A stretch of 64,000 bases of DNA from an uncultured Roseibium sp. GTDB lineage: Bacteria > Pseudomonadota > Alphaproteobacteria > Rhizobiales > Stappiaceae. The notes beneath the pieces were generated by a model. That model saw only the letters and a program-made list of their open reading frames with translations. It made no database searches and was not told the origin of the DNA. The stretch is taken from positions 62,001 to 126,000 of the forward strand of contig NZ_CANMFD010000001.1 of the NCBI RefSeq assembly GCF_947496995.1. The letters run 5' to 3'. Position numbers and translations under genes: made by a program. Below are positions 59,664 through 64,000 of the stretch, piece after piece. Positions within the stretch are counted from its first letter, which is position 1. Each line of letters begins with the position of its first letter.

Positions 59664-60522
59664 AGTGAACCCTCCGGCCAAGAACGCGGGACTTGAACAG
59701 CGCCAGTGCGATCAGGAGAATGAACAGGAGCACCGCCAGCGCCGAACCCTGGCCGATGTCGAACAGGGTGAAGCCGACCCGGTACAGCATGTTGACGAGC
59801 ATGTCGGTGGCGCCCGCGGGGCCGCCCTTCGTCATGACATCGACGATGGTGAAGATCTGGAATGCCTCGATCACCGAGACAACAAGCAGGAAATAGGTCG
59901 TCGGCATCACCAGCGGCACGGTGACACGCCGGAAGACATGACCCTTCCTGCCGCCGTCGACGGCCGCTGCATCGTAGAGCTCCTGCGGCACGGCCTGCAG
60001 CCCGGCGATATAGATGACGATGTCGTAGCCGAGCTGCTTCCAGGTGTTGACGATGATCACCACCCACAGGGCGAGCTGCGGATCCTGAAGCCAGGGAACC
60101 CTGCCAAGACCCAGGCTCACGAGAAAGGCATTCACCATTCCGTAGTCGGTGGCGAACATCCAGGAGAACACCACGGCAATGGACACGGTTGAGGTTACCG
60201 AGGGCAGGAACAGCGCGCCGCGCAGCAGTCTTGAGGGCAAGGTCTCGCGGACAAGGTAGCTCGCCACCATCAGCGCCAGCCCGAGCCGGATCGGCACGGA
60301 TATGACCGCGAACAGCGCGGTGACCCGCACCGAATTCCAGAATTCGTGCGAGGACAGCAGAAGCCGGTAATTCTCCAGCCCGACGAAGGGCATCGTCGGC
60401 GACAGGAAATCCCACTCGCGAAAGCTAAGATTGATGCTGGCGGCGATGGGAATATAGGTGAAGACCGCGATGAACGACATCAGCGGCAGCACCAGGAGAT
60501 AGGGTGTCAGTCTGGAAAACAT
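59653..60522 (-). CDS. ugpA: ABC transporter permease, UgpA/MalF-like
   Basis: A 289-aa permease with six helices. The EAA loop is ELYDAAAVDGGRKGHVFRRV, and ALFLPSVTSTVSIAVVFSWMF lies in helix 3. It is separated from the receptor gene by 78 bp that contain a strong hairpin. Confidence 0.93.
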   Translation of the reverse strand: MFSRLTPYLLVLPLMSFIAVFTYIPIAASINLSFREWDFLSPTMPFVGLENYRLLLSSHEFWNSVRVTALFAVISVPIRLGLALMVASYLVRETLPSRLLRGALFLPSVTSTVSIAVVFSWMFATDYGMVNAFLVSLGLGRVPWLQDPQLALWVVIIVNTWKQLGYDIVIYIAGLQAVPQELYDAAAVDGGRKGHVFRRVTVPLVMPTTYFLLVVSVIEAFQIFTIVDVMTKGGPAGATDMLVNMLYRVGFTLFDIGQGSALAVLLFILLIALALFKSRVLGRRVHYEA

Positions 60523-60541
60523 CGGCGGGACCTGTTGGCAG

Positions 60542-60570
60542 GCATCGGGCTTCGCCGGGAAGCCCGATGC
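60542..60570 (-). terminator. Hairpin between ugpB-like and ugpA-like genes
   Basis: GCATCGGGCTTC (60542-60553) and GAAGCCCGATGC (60559-60570) form a perfect 12-bp stem with a 5-base loop. There is no T run on the minus strand, so mRNA stabilisation or attenuation after the receptor gene is more likely than full termination. Confidence 0.5.
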
Positions 60571-60600
60571 TGGTATTTTCAGGCGTTCGGAACCGGAACC

Positions 60601-61854
60601 TTAATTGGTCCGTTCGGCTTCCTTGCGCGTGCGCTCGGCGAAGTCCTTGAGGGTTTCCTCGACGTCGCGCTGGCCGAGGGCCAGAGCTTGCCACACGTCA
60701 TATTCGGAGGCGCGCATCCAGGTGACCACCGGCGGCCGCGGGCGGCCACGGGCGAAATCGAGCTGATCGATCGCGACCGTGATGCCGGGCTTGTCCTGAA
60801 CGGCACTGGCGGCGACAGGCTGCTCGGCCGTGTGCTTGTTGATCGGCATGTAGCCCGTACCCGAAAACCAGATGGCGTTGGATTCCGGAGACGCTGCGAA
60901 GCTGATGAACTTGTAGGCCGCGTCCTGGACCTCCTTGTCCGAGGACGACAGGATGCCGATACCCGCGCCGCCGATCGGCACGGCGCAGACCTTGTTGCAC
61001 GGCATCGGCAGGACCGCCAGGTTGTCGCCGAGCGCCTTTTGGGAGCGGGTGTAGTTGCCGGTCGAGTTCAGCATGATGCCGACCTTGCCCGCCAAAAACG
61101 CGTCGCGGCCGTTGTTTTCCTTGGTCACGCCGTCGGCCGAAGCCACCTTGTGCTCATGCACGAGCGAGGCCATCCATTCGTAGGCCTCGATCGTGTTCGG
61201 GCTGTCGATGAGGATCTCGCCGGTCTTGCTGTCGATCAGGTCGCTGTCATTGTCCATGATCAGGCCCCAGCGCGCGAACTGGCCGGGTGCGGCGATGCCG
61301 GTTATGCCTTCATCGCCGAGCTTTTCGGTGATCTGTTTGGAAACCGCAAGAAGATCGTCATAGGTCTTCAGGGCCGGTTCCTCGGTGAAGCCCGCGCGTG
61401 CGAAGATGTCCTTGTTGTAATAAAGGACCGGCGTGGAGGAGTTGAAGGGAACGATGTAGTTCTTGCCTTCGAAGACCCCGACTTCCCGTGCGAAGTCGAA
61501 CAGGTCGTCCTTCAGCGGGTCGTTGTCGACATGGTCGGTCAGGTCCAGCAGCACGCCGCGGTCGGCGAAAAGACCGTAGCGGGTCACTTCCATGATGACG
61601 GCGTCCGGTGCCCGGCGCGCCGGAATGGCGGCCTGCAGTTTGGCGACGATGTCGTTGTAGTTGCCGATATTCTGGGCTTCGATGTGAATGCCCGGGTTGG
61701 CGGCTTCGAAATTCTCGATGATCTTGCCCAGGGATTCGCCGCTGCCGCCATCGAAGCTGTGCCAGAATTCGACGGTGACGTCGGCCTGTGCGGCGGCAAC
61801 GCCGCCGAGGCCGACAAGACCGGCGAGAAACAATGTTTTGAGATTGCCAAGCAT
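60601..61854 (-). CDS. ugpB: ABC transporter substrate-binding protein, UgpB-like (SBP family 1)
   Basis: A 417-aa periplasmic receptor with signal peptide LKTLFLAGLVGLGGVAAAQA and the family-1 features VTVEFWHSFDGGSGESLG, YNDIVAKLQAAIPARRAPDA and PFNSSTPVLYYNKDIF, the last two close to UgpB proteins that bind glycerol-3-phosphate and glycerophosphocholine. It is the first gene of the operon ugpB-A-E-Q-C. Two cysteines (PCNKVC) are unusual and may form a disulfide. Confidence 0.9.
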   Translation of the reverse strand: MLGNLKTLFLAGLVGLGGVAAAQADVTVEFWHSFDGGSGESLGKIIENFEAANPGIHIEAQNIGNYNDIVAKLQAAIPARRAPDAVIMEVTRYGLFADRGVLLDLTDHVDNDPLKDDLFDFAREVGVFEGKNYIVPFNSSTPVLYYNKDIFARAGFTEEPALKTYDDLLAVSKQITEKLGDEGITGIAAPGQFARWGLIMDNDSDLIDSKTGEILIDSPNTIEAYEWMASLVHEHKVASADGVTKENNGRDAFLAGKVGIMLNSTGNYTRSQKALGDNLAVLPMPCNKVCAVPIGGAGIGILSSSDKEVQDAAYKFISFAASPESNAIWFSGTGYMPINKHTAEQPVAASAVQDKPGITVAIDQLDFARGRPRPPVVTWMRASEYDVWQALALGQRDVEETLKDFAERTRKEAERTN

Positions 61855-61972
61855 CGTTTGTCCTCTTTCAGAGTAAACAGGTTTATTTATCGGGTGGGGA
61901 GTGCGCGCCGTTATTTGGTGAGAACGGTTCTGTTATGGATCGGGAGCCATTGCGTCGCTGCCGTTGCGTGCA

Positions 61973-62857
61973 TCAGCGTCTCCATTGCACGGGCAGGGTC
62001 TGCCGGAAGTCCTTGTAGTCCTTGAGAGACCGGATCGAGCGGCCTTCATCGATGCCGGCAAGGTCGAGAATGACGGCATTGGCGATGGTCATCGGCACGA
62101 CGAGGGACTGGGATTCGCCTGCCGCGCCGCGCGCGGCGCTGATGTGATGGAGCGGTGCAGGGTCGAAGCGGGCGGCATGGATATCCGTCAGCGCCAGCCT
62201 CTTCGCGCCGCGCTCGGCGGCAATCCTGTTGACGTCCTGGATCATCTGCACCGGCCGCCGGAAAGCGAGCAGCCAGACCGCGTCTTCGCTCGTCATCGTG
62301 TGGATTGTCTCGGCGAACTGGTGCATCCGCTCGCCCAGATCGATGGCGTCATATCCGGAGCGCTGAAGCCGAAGGGAAATCAGCGACGACAGGCTCGCCG
62401 CATGGCCACGGCCGAGAACGTAAATCCGCCGGCTGTCGCGCAGGGTTTCCGAAAAGCGTCTGATATCTGCATCCGAAACCGTGTTGCGGAGGACGTCCAG
62501 GGCGGTAATTTCGCTGTCGATGACGGAGGACAGAACCTGGCCTTCTTCCGCCCGCACCAGCCGGGCCGCCATTCGGGCGGCCGGGTTCTCGAAATCGGCG
62601 TCGCCTTCGACCAGATTGGCCTTGAGGAAAGTCCGGAACTCCGGATAGCCGTCAAACCCCAGGCGCCTGGCCAGCCTGACGGCGGAGGCAGGGTGGACGC
62701 CGGCGCGAGACGAGACTTCGGTGCCGTTTTCCAGAACAGCCCGGAAGGGATCCTGGATCAGCACGTCCAGCAGGCGCGTGTCGGAACCGGTGAGTTTCGA
62801 CGCGTTTCTGGTGATCAGATCGCTCAGGAAGCCCGAAGGCGGAATCTGTTTTGTCAT
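61973..62857 (-). CDS. RpiR/MurR-family transcriptional regulator
   Basis: A 294-aa regulator. The N-terminal HTH domain (about 1-85) includes VSSRAGVHPASAVRLARRLG, and the SIS phosphosugar-binding domain (about 125-260) includes IYVLGRGHAASLSSLISLR. It lies 118 bp upstream of ugpB on the same strand, so it probably controls the ugp genes. A phosphorylated effector such as glycerol-phosphate would fit the SIS domain. Two palindromes lie between its ATG and the deaminase gene. Confidence 0.92.
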   Translation of the reverse strand: MTKQIPPSGFLSDLITRNASKLTGSDTRLLDVLIQDPFRAVLENGTEVSSRAGVHPASAVRLARRLGFDGYPEFRTFLKANLVEGDADFENPAARMAARLVRAEEGQVLSSVIDSEITALDVLRNTVSDADIRRFSETLRDSRRIYVLGRGHAASLSSLISLRLQRSGYDAIDLGERMHQFAETIHTMTSEDAVWLLAFRRPVQMIQDVNRIAAERGAKRLALTDIHAARFDPAPLHHISAARGAAGESQSLVVPMTIANAVILDLAGIDEGRSIRSLKDYKDFRQTLPVQWRR

Positions 62858-62872
62858 GCGCGAACGCTAGCG

Positions 62873-62890
62873 CTGCAATTTGAATTGCAG
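62873..62890. promoter_or_regulatory. Inverted repeat CTGCAATT-TG-AATTGCAG
   Basis: Perfect 8-bp arms with a 2-bp spacer, 16 bp upstream of the rpiR ATG. It could be an operator or a small hairpin in the leader. Confidence 0.5.
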
Positions 62891-62902
62891 AAAACAGAAC
62901 GA

Positions 62903-62918
62903 TGAAATTTTTATTACA
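62903..62918. promoter_or_regulatory. RpiR/HexR-like box TGAAATTTTTATTACA
   Basis: TGAAAT, four T, ATTACA: one mismatch from a palindrome of the TGTAATNNNNATTACA kind used by several RpiR-family regulators. It lies about 46 bp upstream of the rpiR ATG, consistent with autoregulation. Confidence 0.5.
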
Positions 62919-62938
62919 GTCGGTTCGCCCGAACCGGA

Positions 62939-64000
62939 TCAGGACTCGTTCGGAGCGTATCCGGCGGGATCGACGGACACCGGACGTCCGGGGAGGTCCA
63001 GACGGGCCATCCGCGCCGCTGTCGAGGCGATCACCTTGCCGCCCTTGACCACCTTGAGCCGTGTCGCCTTCAGCCGGATCGCCTCGATCGTGTCGCGCGC
63101 CTGCAGCAGCACGAAATCCGCCTTGCAGCCGGTCTGAAGCCCGTAGCCTTCCAGCCCCATTGCCTTTGCGGGATGGCTGGTGACGCACTCGAAGCAATAG
63201 CGGATGTCGTCGCGGCTGGTCATCTGGGCAACATGCAGCCCCATGCTGGCGACTTCCAGCATGTCGCCGGAGCCCATGGAATACCAGGGATCCATCACGC
63301 AATCATGACCGAAGGCGACATTGACGCCATGGGACCTTAACTCGGGCACGCGGGTCTGGCCGCGCCGTTTCGGATAGCTGTCGTGCCGGCCCTGCAACGT
63401 GATGTTGATCAGCGGATTGGCAATCGCGTGAATTTCCGCCTCGGCAATCAGCGGCAGCAGCTTGGAAACATAATAGTTGTCCATGGAGTGCATCGAGGTC
63501 AGATGCGAGCCGGCCACACGGCCGTGAAGACCCAGTCGCTGGGTCTCGTAAGCCAGCGACTCGATGTGCCGCGACATCGGATCGTCGGTCTCGTCGCAGT
63601 GCATGTCCACCATCAGGCCGCGTTCGGCCGCGATCTCGCAGAGCCTTGCGACGGAGCGGGCGCCATCCTGCATGGTGCGTTCGAAATGCGGAATGCCCCC
63701 GACGATGTCGACGCCCATGTCGAGCGCGGTGAGGAGGTTCTTCTCCGCGTTCGGCGAGCGGAAGAGCCCGTCCTGAGGGAAGGCGACGAGTTGAAGGTCG
63801 ATATAGTCCCTGACCTTGTCCCGGACTTCCAGCAGTCCCTTGACGCCCGTCAGCCGGTCATCGCAGACGTCCACATGCGTGCGGATCGCCAGCAGGCCCT
63901 GGGAAACGGCAAGGTCGCAGTATTTCAGGGCGCGTTCGACCACTGCCTCGACCGTCAGGATCTCCTTCAGCTCGCCCCACAGCGCGATGCCTTCCAGCAG
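62939..64000 (-). CDS. Cytosine-deaminase-like amidohydrolase, N-terminus outside the window
   Basis: The frame is open to the right edge, so the N-terminal part, including the first HxH metal ligands, is missing. The visible 353 residues show the CodA-type metal and substrate residues: RTHVDVCDD, DMHCDETDD, GSHLTSMHSMD and FGHDCVMDPWYSMGSGDML. Relatives deaminate cytosine, isoguanine or creatinine. A creatinine or cyclic-amidine deaminase would make a hydantoin-type product, linking it loosely to the hydantoin genes at 35-47 kb, but this is speculation. It is upstream of rpiR on the same strand. Confidence 0.88.
   Translation of the reverse strand: MLEGIALWGELKEILTVEAVVERALKYCDLAVSQGLLAIRTHVDVCDDRLTGVKGLLEVRDKVRDYIDLQLVAFPQDGLFRSPNAEKNLLTALDMGVDIVGGIPHFERTMQDGARSVARLCEIAAERGLMVDMHCDETDDPMSRHIESLAYETQRLGLHGRVAGSHLTSMHSMDNYYVSKLLPLIAEAEIHAIANPLINITLQGRHDSYPKRRGQTRVPELRSHGVNVAFGHDCVMDPWYSMGSGDMLEVASMGLHVAQMTSRDDIRYCFECVTSHPAKAMGLEGYGLQTGCKADFVLLQARDTIEAIRLKATRLKVVKGGKVIASTAARMARLDLPGRPVSVDPAGYAPNES

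Noticed and set aside
60346..62025. 559-codon plus-strand frame opposite ugpB
   Set aside because: Antisense shadow of a receptor gene with a clear signal peptide.
1..64000. tRNA, rRNA, riboswitch and CRISPR elements
   Set aside because: No cloverleaf-like, rRNA-like or regularly spaced repeat pattern was recognised on reading either strand; a covariance-model search would be decisive.

Overview
The window is GC-rich, densely coding DNA, most likely from an alphaproteobacterium. The mix of TRAP, Liv, Pot, Opp, Tct and Ugp transporters with small catabolic operons and LacI/GntR/IclR/RpiR regulators is typical of marine heterotrophs of the Rhodobacteraceae/Stappiaceae kind. That placement is an inference from gene content, not a proven match. 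No rRNA, tRNA, CRISPR array, transposase, integrase or phage gene was seen. Nearly everything is a nutrient-uptake or catabolic unit with its own regulator.

Region 1 (1-22.7 kb). After the tail of an Ldh2-family dehydrogenase and a TRAP transporter (363-3183) comes a LacI-type regulator (4358-5386) with five matching copies of a TGCAATCGATTGCR operator. Two lie before a minus-strand amidohydrolase (3212-4177). Two flank a clear promoter at 5464-5493, ahead of a run of plus-strand genes from 5591 to 22721. One lies inside that run, ahead of 13347. The run encodes an OsmC-like protein, a 3-hydroxyisobutyrate-dehydrogenase-like enzyme, a Liv-type ABC importer, a glutathione transferase, a YdcZ-type membrane protein, an M24/DddP-like metalloenzyme, a 2-oxoacid/acetoin-dehydrogenase-like complex, an aldehyde dehydrogenase and a two-subunit molybdenum hydroxylase. 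The E2 function is divided between two genes: a lipoyl protein with a decayed catalytic domain, and a catalytic protein without a lipoyl domain. This run is the best candidate for an undescribed pathway; its substrate is unknown.

Region 2 (22.7-29.7 kb, minus strand). A GntR regulator, a TRAP importer, an amidase and a 2-keto-4-pentenoate-hydratase-like enzyme form one unit. The dctP ribosome-binding site sits in a perfect hairpin. A second GntR regulator (29001-29690) faces the next operon across three TGTGCACA palindromes.

Region 3 (29.9-47.6 kb) looks devoted to cyclic amides and ureides. It holds a polyamine-type ABC importer with a maleate-isomerase/AMDase-like protein, a PuuE-like deacetylase and a D-hydantoinase; an oligopeptide-type ABC importer; and a GntR-amidase-diaminopropionate ammonia-lyase-N-carbamoylase-hydantoin-racemase-like run.

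Region 4 (47.6-57.3 kb). An SDR and a luciferase-like oxidoreductase diverge from a LysR gene. Next is a 6.6-kb module (intradiol dioxygenase, SnoaL-like protein, FMN reductase, TctC, IclR, TctB, TctA) bounded by 290-bp direct repeats. One repeat is the 3' end of the intact ugpC gene and the other is a truncated ugpC remnant.

Region 5 (57.0-64 kb, minus strand). An Ugp-type ABC importer with a glycerophosphodiesterase, an RpiR regulator, and a cytosine-deaminase-like amidohydrolase that runs off the right edge.
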